A DNA stretch of 10,228 nucleotides from Holophagaceae bacterium UBA706 (GCA_002298155.1 DBME01000120.1:1-10228); one strand, 5' to 3'. Positions 1 to 9,463 are shown, counted from the stretch's first letter. Notes: a model not told the origin generated them from the letters alone. Numbers and translations are program-made.

Positions 1-95
1 GGGCGGTCCGGCGGGGTGGGCTGGGCGGGTTTGGGGGCCGCCAGGAGGGTGATGGCGAGGAAAAGGGCGGGCAGGAGACGGGAAAGGGTCGGCAT
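1..95 (-). CDS. N-terminus of an exported protein (partial)
   Basis: The minus strand from an ATG at 95 reads MPTLSRLLPALFLAITLLAA followed by PKPAQPTPPDR, then leaves the window. This is a classic signal peptide: a short N-terminus with one Arg, a hydrophobic core of about 14 residues ending in LLAA, then a proline-rich start of the mature part. A purine-rich GGGGAAA lies about 5 bases before the ATG and could serve as ribosome binding site. The mature domain is outside the window, so no function can be given. The gene is divergent from the ATPase operon. The signal peptide could be of the lipoprotein or Sec type; no Cys is seen after the core, so Sec cleavage near LAA is more likely. Confidence 0.6.
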   Translation of the reverse strand, partial: MPTLSRLLPALFLAITLLAAPKPAQPTPPDR

Positions 96-194
96 GGATT
101 TCCCCGGTTGGGCAGTTGGCAAGTCCGAAGAAGCCTCTGATTGTTCCAATGGCTAGGGCAAGCCTACCACTCAAGCCCGCACGGCGAAGATCGA

Positions 195-314
195 GGTTCG
201 CAGGCTGGGAATGAGTCCTGGCAAGGGAACCGGGGGAATGGAACCCGAGGTCAAGGGCATCCCGGAAGCGAAGCTTTGACCCATCCCTGCGCCGGCCCTG
301 CGGGAACAGGGATG
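195..314. promoter_or_regulatory. Chain of abutting hairpins, possible structured leader or small RNA
   Basis: Four inverted repeats follow one another almost without gaps. GGTTC 195-199 pairs with GAACC 227-231, enclosing CAGG 201-204 with CCTG 217-220. CGGG 231-234 can pair with CCCG 244-247. GGTCAA 249-254 pairs with TTGACC 276-281, enclosing a small AAGC-GAA-GCTT hairpin. CATCCCTG begins at 282 and pairs with CAGGGATG ending at 314, an 8-bp stem. The third and fourth stems abut directly. A T-run follows only 10-20 bases later (325-335), so this is not a clean intrinsic terminator. The strand is undetermined because stems read alike on both. GC-rich DNA forms such stems by chance, so confidence is low. 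Confidence 0.25.
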
Positions 315-401
315 AACGCCTACCTTCATTTTTGATTCGAAGGCGCATTAATTTTGATCGAGATGCGTCGGGATCCAGATCCCTTTATCCCGCTATGGCA
401 C

Positions 402-425
402 GTAATATCAGGGATTACGGTAATC
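402..425. promoter_or_regulatory. Palindromic cluster, possible operator
   Basis: GATTAC-G-GTAATC at 413-425 is a 13-base palindrome with 6-base arms around one central base. Immediately upstream GTAAT at 402-406 also pairs with ATTAC at 414-418, so the GTAAT/ATTAC half-site occurs three times in 24 bases. The cluster overlaps a weak -10-like TAATAT (403-408) and lies about 100 bases before the first operon gene. The arrangement suits binding of a dimeric regulator, but no known operator was recognised. Confidence 0.25.
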
Positions 426-527
426 GCACGATTGATGCTTCCATCAGGTCGCCCCTCGAAGGGTGGCCACGGCGCCAAGGTTGCGGCGAGGCATGAACGT
501 CCATCGAAGGCCCTTAAGGCAAACCCC

Positions 528-3183
<2,656 letters not shown>

Positions 3184-3191
<8 letters not shown>

Positions 3192-3509
3192 ACCAAGGAA
3201 GGCTCCCACCGGTCAGGCGCCTGCCTTCGCAGCGGAGGTGGGCCAGCAGGCCGATCGCAAACTCAGGGCGGCGCGAAACCCTGTCCCGGGAGTGTGGTTC
3301 GGCCTGGGCATGATGGGGTTGGTGGGCTGGTCCGTGGCGGTCCCGACCCTGGCGGGCACGGCCCTGGGTTTCTGGATCGACCAGCACCACCCAGGCCGCC
3401 ATCCTTGGACCCTTGCGCTCCTGGTCCTCGGGCTCGCCCGGGGTGCCTGAACGCCTGGCATTGGGTCGCCCAGCAGGGCAGGAACGTGGAGGAGAAGCCG
3501 GATGAATGA
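3184..3509 (+). CDS. atpQ: N-ATPase membrane subunit AtpQ (AtpI-like), interrupted by an apparent -1 frameshift
   Basis: Small membrane protein of the AtpI-like AtpQ family found in N-ATPases; AtpI relatives are thought to help assemble the c-ring. In frame from the ATG at 3184 it reads through a first membrane segment (about 38-62, ending in the typical LGFWIDQHHPG) and half of a second, then stops at 3448-3450 after LARGA (88 residues). The expected end of the second helix, CLNAWHWVAQQ, continues in the -1 frame to a TGA at 3507-3509. The break is at the G4 run 3440-3443, where one more G would restore a 108-residue protein. The restored stop overlaps the atpR start by 8 bases, exactly like the atpC/atpQ junction, which supports the longer version as the ancestral gene. 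If translated as written, only the 88-residue product is made. Confidence 0.8.
3488..3494 (+). promoter_or_regulatory. Ribosome binding site of atpR
   Basis: GGAGGAG sits 7 bases before the ATG at 3502 and lies within the -1-frame 3' end of atpQ. It selects 3502 over the nearby out-of-frame ATG at 3506. Confidence 0.6.
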
Positions 3510-3816
3510 CTTCCTGGGTGGTGCGGCAGCTGTCATGGCAGGCTTGGCCCTGGGGGGCTTCTTCTTCGGGGGACTCTGGTGGACGGTCAAACGGGGGGTC
3601 AATTCCCGGTCGCCGGGCCTCTGGTTCACCGCCAGCATGCTGGTGCGAACGGCCGTCGTCCTGTCTGGATTCTATTTTATCGGCGTCCGCCATGGGGGCC
3701 GCCTCATCCTGTGCCTTGCAGGGTTTGTCCTGGCTCGCCTGATCACGATGGTGCTTGCCCGAGGCTTCCGGGCTGGTCCGGCGCGAACCCGACCGGAGGT
3801 CCGCCATGCCCCTTAG
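3502..3816 (+). CDS. atpR: N-ATPase membrane subunit AtpR
   Basis: A 104-residue membrane protein with three predicted helices (about 7-27, 40-61, 67-87). The segments GFFFGGLWWTVKRG (19-32), LWFTASMLVRTAVVLSGFYF (40-59) and LILCLAGFVLARLITMVLAR (68-87) match the AtpR family, which is specific to N-ATPase operons and whose exact role is not established. An Arg inside the second helix (R49) and another in the third (R79) are unusual for membrane segments and could face the c-ring or a lipid headgroup; this is inference. The start is supported by GGAGGAG. The last 11 bases overlap atpB. Confidence 0.9.
   Translation: MNDFLGGAAAVMAGLALGGFFFGGLWWTVKRGVNSRSPGLWFTASMLVRTAVVLSGFYFIGVRHGGRLILCLAGFVLARLITMVLARGFRAGPARTRPEVRHAP
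3795..3800 (+). promoter_or_regulatory. Ribosome binding site of atpB
   Basis: GGAGGT, 5 bases before the ATG at 3806, inside the end of atpR. It decides against a further upstream start near 3755, which would only add Arg-rich residues read out of frame from atpR. Confidence 0.7.
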
Positions 3817-4501
3817 CCCCGACCAGGTGGTCTTCTGGCACCATGGTTTCCTTAAAATCAACGCCACCATCGCCTTCACGTGGGTCCTCATCCTGGTCCT
3901 GGGCATCGGGTCCAAGATCCTGACGCGAAAGCTGTCCACCGGAATCGACCGTTCACGGTGGCAAAATCTGCTGGAGATCATCGTCACTTCCATCAACCAG
4001 CAGGTCGGGGAGGTGGGCATCCCTCACCCGGAGAAGTACCTCGGGTTCCTTGGGACGCTCTTCCTGTTCGTGGCGATGGCCAACCTAGGCACCATCATTC
4101 CCGGTTACACCCCGCCTACGGCTTCCTTGTCCACCACGGCGGCCCTGGCGCTGTGCGTATTCGTCGCCGTTCCCCTGTTCGGAATTGAGGAGCAGGGGAT
4201 GCGCGGTTATCTCGCGTCCTACCTCGAACCCACCGTCATCATGCTGCCCTTCAACCTCATCAGCGAGCTATCCCGAACCCTCGCATTGGCGGTGCGCTTG
4301 TTCGGAAACATGATGAGCGGAACGATGATCATCGGGATCCTGCTGACCATAACGCCCTTCGTCTTCCCGATCATCATGACCTCGCTGGGCCTCCTTACCG
4401 GCATGGTGCAAGCGTACATCTTCAGCATCCTGGCCGCCGTCTACATCGCGGCGGCCACGCGCGCCCGCAAGCCCACCCCGGAAGCAGCCCCCGCCTCTTG
4501 A
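3806..4501 (+). CDS. atpB: N-ATPase subunit a (AtpB)
   Basis: Membrane stator subunit a, 231 residues, which forms the two half-channels beside the c-ring. The N-terminus MPLSPDQVVFWHHGFLKINA leads into a first helix (about 21-40). Further helices are seen at about 79-98, 108-128, 143-180 and 182-216. The essential stator arginine is R164 in LAVRLFGNMMSG (161-172), matching R210 of the E. coli subunit in the same RLFGNM context. The polar helix-5 partner region LLTGMVQAYIFSILAAVYI (197-215), with Q202, is also present. The start is fixed by GGAGGT. The gene overlaps atpR by 11 bases and is followed by a 20-base gap to atpE. No frame breaks. Confidence 0.96.
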   Translation: MPLSPDQVVFWHHGFLKINATIAFTWVLILVLGIGSKILTRKLSTGIDRSRWQNLLEIIVTSINQQVGEVGIPHPEKYLGFLGTLFLFVAMANLGTIIPGYTPPTASLSTTAALALCVFVAVPLFGIEEQGMRGYLASYLEPTVIMLPFNLISELSRTLALAVRLFGNMMSGTMIIGILLTITPFVFPIIMTSLGLLTGMVQAYIFSILAAVYIAAATRARKPTPEAAPAS

Positions 4502-4510
4502 ATCCCACCC

Positions 4511-4516
4511 AAGGAT
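4511..4516 (+). promoter_or_regulatory. Ribosome binding site of atpE
   Basis: AAGGAT, 5 bases before the ATG at 4522, in the only short gap between atpB and atpE. It supports 4522 over the upstream in-frame TTG at 4498. A dedicated site suits the high copy number needed for the c-ring. Confidence 0.55.
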
Positions 4517-4521
4517 CTCCC

Positions 4522-4803
4522 ATGGATAGCTCTACCCTCATCGCCACCGCCTCGATCATCACCGCCGGCCTCACCACCGGCATCGGCTGCATGTGCCCCG
4601 CCCTCGGCGAAGGCCGGTCCGTCGCCACGGCCCTGACGTCCCTGGCGCAACAACCCGACGCCTCAGCCACCATCACCCGGACCCTGTTCGTCGGTCTGGC
4701 CATGATCGAATCCACGGCCATCTATTGCTTCGTGGTCTCGATGATCCTCATCTTCGCCAACCCATTCTGGAACCACATCATCGCTCCAGCCGCGGGCAAG
4801 TGA
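4522..4803 (+). CDS. atpE: N-ATPase subunit c (AtpE), rotor ring, with a Na+-type site and a second carboxylate
   Basis: Hairpin proteolipid of the rotor ring, 93 residues. Helix 1 spans about 5-42 and helix 2 about 50-82, joined by the polar loop AQQPDA (42-47) that contacts the central stalk. The ion-binding carboxylate is E63 in the motif ESTAIY (63-68); S64, T65 and Y68 match the Na+ ligands S66, T67 and Y70 of the Ilyobacter tartaricus ring. In helix 1, GEGR places E30 where that ring has Q32, giving two carboxylates per hairpin, as known for N-ATPases. These were proposed to move Na+, but a purified N-type ring from Burkholderia pseudomallei was reported H+ specific, so the coupling ion cannot be read from sequence alone. 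Start at 4522 set by AAGGAT. Confidence 0.96.
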   Translation: MDSSTLIATASIITAGLTTGIGCMCPALGEGRSVATALTSLAQQPDASATITRTLFVGLAMIESTAIYCFVVSMILIFANPFWNHIIAPAAGK

Positions 4804-4807
4804 AACC

Positions 4808-5626
4808 ATGCTCATCGATTGGTTCACCATCGGTGCGCAGGCGCTGAACTTCCTCATCCTCGTGTGGCTGCTGAAGCACTTCCTCTACAAGCCCATCCTC
4901 GCCGCCATCGATGCCAGGGAGAAGGCCGTCGCGAAGGAACTTGCGGATGCGGCCGCCACCATGGATGAGGCCAACAGGAAGCAAGCGGAGTTCCAGGCCC
5001 GGAATGAAACATTCGACAAGGAACGTTCGGATCTTCTGTCCAAGGCCACCCAGGAAGCAGCCGATAAGCGAAAGGATCTCCTGGAGGAGGCAAGGTCGGC
5101 GGCGGAGGCCCTGAGTGCGAAACGCAAGGAAAGCCTGCGGAACGAAGCCGCCAACCTGGACCAGGCCATCCATGACCGCTGCAGGCAGGAAGTGTTCGCG
5201 ACGACCCGGAAGGTGCTGTCCGATCTCGCCGATACCACCCTGGAAGAACGTATGGGCGCCGTGCTCACCCGGCGCTTGGCGGAAATGGACGCCGCGGCCA
5301 GGAAGACCCTGGGTGAGGCCCTGGTTTCGGGCCCGGAACCTGTCCATGTCCGAAGCGCGTTCGAGCTGCCCGGGCCACAGCGGACGGCGATCAGGAAAGC
5401 GCTCCATGAGACTTTCTCTGTGGATCTCCAGGTTCGGTTCGACACGTCTCCAGAGCTTGTCAGCGGGATCGAACTCGCTGCCAACGGCCAGAAACTGGCA
5501 TGGAGCGTTTCGGACTACCTAGCGTCCATGGTGAAACACATCGGTGGACTTCTGGAACAGCCGGCCAAGGCGAGGTCACACCCTAAAGCCAAAGCGGCCA
5601 CCATGCCTGCCCAGAAGGCGCCATGA
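4808..5626 (+). CDS. atpF: N-ATPase subunit b with delta-like C-terminal domain (AtpF)
   Basis: Peripheral-stalk protein of 272 residues, far longer than a normal b subunit (about 156 in E. coli). It has one N-terminal membrane helix (about 5-25, [19 protein letters not shown] following), then a long charged helical stretch (about 35-165) typical of b. Residues about 176-245 resemble the C-terminal domain of the delta/OSCP subunit: [16 protein letters not shown], then [20 protein letters not shown] and [13 protein letters not shown]. This fits the absence of any atpH gene in the operon; the fused domain should tie the stalk to the alpha subunits. A Lys/Ala/Pro-rich tail (251-272) ends the protein. 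Four bases separate it from atpE and its stop overlaps the atpA ATG. Confidence 0.93.
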   Translation: MLIDWFTIGAQALNFLILVWLLKHFLYKPILAAIDAREKAVAKELADAAATMDEANRKQAEFQARNETFDKERSDLLSKATQEAADKRKDLLEEARSAAEALSAKRKESLRNEAANLDQAIHDRCRQEVFATTRKVLSDLADTTLEERMGAVLTRRLAEMDAAARKTLGEALVSGPEPVHVRSAFELPGPQRTAIRKALHETFSVDLQVRFDTSPELVSGIELAANGQKLAWSVSDYLASMVKHIGGLLEQPAKARSHPKAKAATMPAQKAP

Positions 5627-7169
5627 CCCGTCCCCCCAAGAGCCTCCTGGCTACGCTGAACGATGCGTTCGACGATCTCCGCGCGGGACGTGAAGGATTC
5701 TCCGCCGCCCTGGCCCCGCGCGAAGTGGGGACGATCACGACCGTTTCGACCGGGATCGCGATGGTCGCGGGCCTGCCCAACGTCGGGTTCGAGGAACTGG
5801 TGACGTTTCCCAATGGTACGGTCGGCATGGCCTTCAATGTCGACGAAGATGAAGTGGGCGTGGTGCTCCTTGGGGCCTATTGGGACCTTCATGCCGGGGG
5901 TGAAGTGCTCCGCACGGGTCGCGTTATGGATGTGGCCGTGGGGGATGGGTTGCTTGGGAGGGTCATGGACCCTCTCGGAAGGCCTCTGGAAGCAGATGAA
6001 CCCTTGCCACCGGGCGAGCGCCTGCCCATCGAGCGCCCCGCTGCTCCGATCATGGACAGGGCCCCGGTTAGGGTTCCCCTGCAAACCGGGCTCAAGGTGA
6101 TCGACGCGCTCATTCCCATCGGGCGCGGACAGCGCGAACTGATCCTCGGTGATCGCCAGACGGGCAAGACGGCCATCGCCATCGACACCATCTTGAATCA
6201 GAAGGATCAGAACGTGCTTTGCGTGTATTGCGCCATCGGACAGCGGGCATCAGCGGTCGCCAAGACCCTGGCCACGCTCCGGGAGCATGGGGCCATGGCC
6301 TATACCACCGTCGTCGTGACCGAAGGCAATGATCCGCCGGGGCTGGCCTACATCGCCCCGTATGCAGCCACCAGCATCGCGGAGCATTTCATGGAAGCGG
6401 GCCGTGACGTACTTATTGTTTATGATGACCTCACCCAGCATGCCCGTTCCTACCGGGAACTTTCCCTTCTTCTCCGGCGCCCTCCTGGACGCGAAGCCTT
6501 TCCTGGAGATATTTTCTACATTCACTCACGCCTGCTGGAGCGAGCCACCCATTTGTCCAAGGAACGTGGGGGGGGTCCATCACGGCGATGCCCATCGTCG
6601 AAACCGAGGCCCAGAACATTTCGGCCTATATTCCGACCAACCTCATTTCCATTACCGATGGCCAGATCTATCTTTCCCCATCACGTTTCGAACTGGGCGT
6701 TCTGCCCGCTGTGGATGTCGCCAAATCAGTCTCCAGGGTGGGCGGCAAGGCGCAGCGGGCCACCTATCGTGCGGTAACAGGGGACCTCAAACTCGCCTAT
6801 GCTCAATTCGAGGAACTGGAGAGCTTCTCCCGTTTCGGCGCCCGTTTGGATGAAAACACCCACAAAATCATCGAACACGGGAAACGGATCCGCGCCTGCC
6901 TGAAGCAGGCGGAAAACCGCCCGGTGCCCGTGGCCTCGCAGATATTCGTGCTCCTGGCGTTGACTGAGGGGCTTCTCGACCTGGTGCCCATGGAGAAGGT
7001 GAAGGACGCCGAGAACGCGCTGCAGGAGGCCGCCGGGGACGTGGCCGCTGATCTGCGGGCCCGCTTCGAAACCGCAGACACCTTCAGTGACGAGGATCGG
7101 AAGGCTCTCCTCGACGTGATCCGGAAGACGCTGGCTCCCTTCCAGGCGAAGCCCAAGGAGACGGAATGA
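5623..7169 (+). CDS. atpA: N-ATPase subunit alpha (AtpA), interrupted by an apparent -1 frameshift in a G8 run
   Basis: Non-catalytic nucleotide-binding alpha subunit of the head. The first part reads normally: Walker A GDRQTGKT (176-183), Walker B-like VLIVYDDL (263-270) and the alpha segment [20 protein letters not shown] (295-314). At residues 316-318 (three Gly codons, 6568-6576) the frame breaks. As written it continues as 66 Arg/Pro-rich residues to a stop at 6777. The true continuation [21 protein letters not shown] lies in the -1 frame, so one G appears missing from the run 6568-6575. That frame carries the arginine finger in [10 protein letters not shown] (Arg codon 6735-6737) and the whole C-terminal helical domain to 7169. 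Restored length is 515 residues, normal for the family. Both ends overlap neighbours by 4 bases. Read literally, the product lacks the arginine finger and could not support a working head. Confidence 0.9.
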
Positions 7170-8077
7170 GCGATACCGCGGAGGGCCTGCGCCGGAAGAT
7201 GGCCAGCGCCGGAGAGCTCCGGTCCGTGGTGCGCACCATGAAGGCGCTGGCCGCTTCCAGCATCGGCCAGTACGAGCGTTCCGTCCTGTCCTTGGCTGGA
7301 TACCGGCGAACGGTGGAGGCGGGACTGGGCGCGGCGTTCCGGTTGGCCCAAGGGGGGCCCTCCCACGCTGATGCTCCGAAGGTCAAGGCTGCGCATGGCG
7401 TTACGGCGATCGTCTTCGGGACGGATCAGGGGCTCGTGGGCCAGTTCAATGACCGTGTGACGGACTTCGTCCTCCAGACCCTCGGGGCCGCGGCCGGCAA
7501 GGCCCAGGTCTGGGCCGTGGGGGAGCGGGTGTATAACCGCCTCGCCGACGCGGGGCTGAACCTGAAGGGGCATTTTCCCGTTCCCAACGCCGTTGGCGCC
7601 ATTACAGGACTCGTTGGCGAGCTCCAGATCGCTTGCGAAGCGAATCGGACCGATGGTGATCGGACCGTCGAGTATGTCTTCCACAATCGCCTCTCCACGG
7701 GAGGCCACTACGAACCCGTGGCAGGGCGTCTGCTGCCCCTCGATTCGGTCTGGCGGGATGGCTTGATCAGGATCCCTTGGGCAACCGCCATGCAGCCCGA
7801 GGTCCTGGGCGGTCAGGCAGGTGTGCTTCTGGCCCTCACAAGGGAGTACCTCTTCATCTCCCTGTTCCAGGCCTGCGCCGAGTCCCTCGCCAGTGAGAAT
7901 GCAAGCCGCCTCGCTGCCATGCAGCGGGCCGACGAGAACATCGATGACCTGCTGGAGACGCTCACCCACACCTTCAACAGCCTCCGGCAAAGCCGGATCG
8001 ACGAAGAGCTTTTCGATGTGGTTTCCGGGTTCGAAGCGCTCGCCGGGAAAGGGCCCAACCGGGGAATTCGGGGGTAA
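7166..8077 (+). CDS. atpG: N-ATPase subunit gamma (AtpG)
   Basis: Central-stalk gamma subunit, 303 residues, which turns inside the alpha3-beta3 ring. The N-terminal helix has the family form RRKMASAGELRSVVRTMKALAA (10-31), the middle domain contains VTAIVFGTDQGLVGQFN (79-95), and the C-terminal helix carries SLASENASRLAAMQRADENI with the following LTHTFNSLRQSRIDEELFDVVSG, the strongest family signature. The start overlaps the atpA stop (ATGA) and is preceded by AAGGAG at 7155-7160, five bases upstream. A short Gly/Pro/Arg-rich tail ends the protein. It is the last gene of the standard N-ATPase set; no terminator is seen in the 50 bases before the next gene. Confidence 0.95.
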   Translation: MSDTAEGLRRKMASAGELRSVVRTMKALAASSIGQYERSVLSLAGYRRTVEAGLGAAFRLAQGGPSHADAPKVKAAHGVTAIVFGTDQGLVGQFNDRVTDFVLQTLGAAAGKAQVWAVGERVYNRLADAGLNLKGHFPVPNAVGAITGLVGELQIACEANRTDGDRTVEYVFHNRLSTGGHYEPVAGRLLPLDSVWRDGLIRIPWATAMQPEVLGGQAGVLLALTREYLFISLFQACAESLASENASRLAAMQRADENIDDLLETLTHTFNSLRQSRIDEELFDVVSGFEALAGKGPNRGIRG

Positions 8078-8127
8078 ACTAGGAACAGACGCGCCGTTTC
8101 CAGCAATCGGCTTGGACCCATCCCTCA

Positions 8128-9315
8128 ATGCGTGAACCAGCCCTTATCACTTCGTTGAGGACCCGGGCCATCTTCCTGTGGCAGCAGTTGCTGAACTACG
8201 GGAAACGCAACCAACTCCCCAGTTCCGAAGGGAACGACGTCCGTCTCCTCCTTTCAGGCGGGCAGATCCTGAGCACCCTGCGCACCATGATCGAAGGGGC
8301 CACGGCATCGGTGCATTTTGAGATCTATGCCTGGGCTGACGATGCCACCGGGCGTGAAATCCTGGTGCGGCTCCAGGAGGCGCACGAAAGAGGGGTCAAG
8401 GTCAGAGGGGTGGTCGATTCCTTCGGAAGCTGGGAAGCCATGCCCATGCTCAAAGCCTCCAGGCTGGATCTCCGGTTCTACCATCCATTGGGCTGGAAAC
8501 TCCCCTGGCGCCTTTGGCTACGGCGCAACCACCGGAAACTCCTCATCGCCGATGGAGCCAGGGCCCTGGTGGGTAGCGCCAATTGGACCAATGAATATAA
8601 CGATGCAATTCCCCCGATATATTACCGGGACCTCGGCCTCGAACTCCAGGGGCCTTCCGTCGAGCACCTGGAGCAGGATTTCAGAGTGTCCTGGTGCAGG
8701 GCGGGGGGGCCCATGCACGATCTGGTGACCACCCAGGCGCCGCCCCCCACGGGACCCGGGTGGCATTGCGGCGTGCCGGTACAGGTCGTGTCAAGTCTTC
8801 ACGGCGGAGGGCGCGTCCTGCGCCGGCACGTGCTCCTCGTCCTTAGGCAACTCGGATATTCCGCAACCCTCGCCAACGCCTACTTCATCCCCGATCCGCG
8901 GTTCCTTCGTGTGCTCATTCGCCTGGTTAGGAGAGGCGTCACGGTGGACCTCATCGCACCTGGCGATTCCGATCATGCTTTCGTCCAAGCCGCCAGCCGC
9001 GCAACCTTCGGGCGCCTGCTCAGGGCAGGCGTGCGCATCTGGGAGCGCCAGACACGGGTCTTCCACGCCAAGGTGGCCTTGCTGGATGGGGAACTGGTCA
9101 TGGTCGGAACCGCCAACCTGGACTCTGCGAGTTTCAGGCACAACCTGGAGCTGAACCTGCTGGTTCGGAGCGCGAGCCTCGGTGAAGCCATGCGGGAGAC
9201 CTTGGACGAGGACCGGGCCCTCAGCACGCGCCTGGCACCACGGGCATGGACCGCGCGGCCCATCTACCGGAGGGCTTTCCAGCGCTTCGCCTACCTTTTC
9301 TGGCGCTGGCTTTAA
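8128..9315 (+). CDS. Phospholipase D-family cardiolipin synthase (ClsB-like)
   Basis: A 395-residue protein with two complete HKD motifs: H135-R-K137 with D142 followed by GSANWT (149-154), and H313-A-K315 with D320 followed by GTANLD (327-332). Two HKD halves with this spacing and no N-terminal membrane helices match ClsB-type cardiolipin synthases, which join phosphatidyl groups and release glycerol at the inner membrane. FEIYAWADDATGREIL (64-79) and YFIPDPRFLRVLIRLVRRGV (252-271) are typical segments before each catalytic site. The C-terminus is basic and aromatic, ending FQRFAYLFWRWL, which may bind membrane. No good ribosome site precedes the ATG, so the start is uncertain. It lies 50 bases after atpG on the same strand with no terminator between, so co-transcription is likely. 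Other PLD-type transferases cannot be excluded. Confidence 0.85.
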   Translation: MREPALITSLRTRAIFLWQQLLNYGKRNQLPSSEGNDVRLLLSGGQILSTLRTMIEGATASVHFEIYAWADDATGREILVRLQEAHERGVKVRGVVDSFGSWEAMPMLKASRLDLRFYHPLGWKLPWRLWLRRNHRKLLIADGARALVGSANWTNEYNDAIPPIYYRDLGLELQGPSVEHLEQDFRVSWCRAGGPMHDLVTTQAPPPTGPGWHCGVPVQVVSSLHGGGRVLRRHVLLVLRQLGYSATLANAYFIPDPRFLRVLIRLVRRGVTVDLIAPGDSDHAFVQAASRATFGRLLRAGVRIWERQTRVFHAKVALLDGELVMVGTANLDSASFRHNLELNLLVRSASLGEAMRETLDEDRALSTRLAPRAWTARPIYRRAFQRFAYLFWRWL

Positions 9316-9330
9316 GGTCCGGAACGCCCT

Positions 9331-9375
9331 TGAAGAAAACCCCTCGAAGTGCTTGTCACTTCAAGGGGTTATTTT
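9331..9375. terminator. Bidirectional intrinsic terminator between the operon and the tRNA/bshA unit
   Basis: AACCCCTCGAAGTG at 9338-9351 pairs with CACTTCAAGGGGTT at 9357-9370, a 14-bp stem with one C-A mismatch and a 5-base loop. On the plus strand the stem is followed by ATTTT (9371-9375), 23 bases beyond the cardiolipin synthase stop. On the minus strand the second arm runs into TTTT then CTTCA (9339 downwards), just after the tRNA 3' end. It can therefore end transcription from both sides. Confidence 0.8.
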
Positions 9376-9451
9376 GGTGGCTGGGCGCGGACTCGAACCG
9401 CGGACCTAGGGATTATGAGACCCTCGCTCTAACCACCTGAGCTACCCAGCC
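9375..9451 (-). tRNA. tRNA with CAT anticodon, probably elongator tRNA-Met
   Basis: A full 77-base cloverleaf on the minus strand: acceptor GGCTGGG/CCCAGCC, D arm GCTC/GAGC, anticodon loop CTCATAA (anticodon CAT), T arm CGCGG-TTCGAGT-CCGCG and an encoded CCA end at 9375-9377. The base pair next to the anticodon loop is a T-T mismatch. The first acceptor pair G-C excludes the initiator type, which has an unpaired first base. Elongator Met is most likely; an Ile tRNA with modified C34 also has CAT and the same loop and cannot be ruled out by eye. It lies 12 bases downstream of the bshA stop on the same strand. Confidence 0.93.
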
Positions 9452-9463
9452 GGAACGAACACT

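Larger units (their letters stand above)
96..527. promoter_or_regulatory. Divergent intergenic region upstream of the N-ATPase operon
   Basis: These 432 bases separate a minus-strand exported-protein gene from the plus-strand operon and must hold promoters for both. No protein of recognisable character is encoded; short open frames here have no convincing composition. Two structured parts are visible: a chain of abutting inverted repeats at 195-314 and a palindrome cluster at 402-425. The stretch from about 321 to 425 is clearly more AT-rich than its surroundings, as expected for promoter DNA. No sigma-70 promoter with good boxes and spacing can be assigned; the best -10-like hexamers are ATTAAT at 347-352 and TAATAT at 403-408, both with poor -35 partners. 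Confidence 0.45.

Noticed and set aside
19..27. GGCTGGGCG shared with the 3' end of the tRNA (9379-9387), as a possible attachment repeat
   Set aside because: Only nine GC-rich bases match and the first copy encodes part of a plausible exported protein; chance is sufficient.
141..335. Small plus-strand open frame of 64 codons in the intergenic region
   Set aside because: Gly/His/Gln-rich low-complexity product without a ribosome site or family resemblance; it overlaps the hairpin chain.
282..335. Intrinsic terminator at the hairpin starting at 282
   Set aside because: The T-rich stretch begins more than 10 bases after the stem, and no gene in the window ends there.
396..411. Sigma-54 promoter suggested by TGGCAC
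   Set aside because: The -24 box is present but the matching -12 box reads ATCAG instead of TTGC-like sequence at the required distance.
354..527. Upstream extension of the kinase-like gene from a TTG at 354
   Set aside because: The added residues are Arg/Pro-rich, outside the family domain, and run through the AT-rich palindromic promoter-like region; the ATG at 528 has a better ribosome site.
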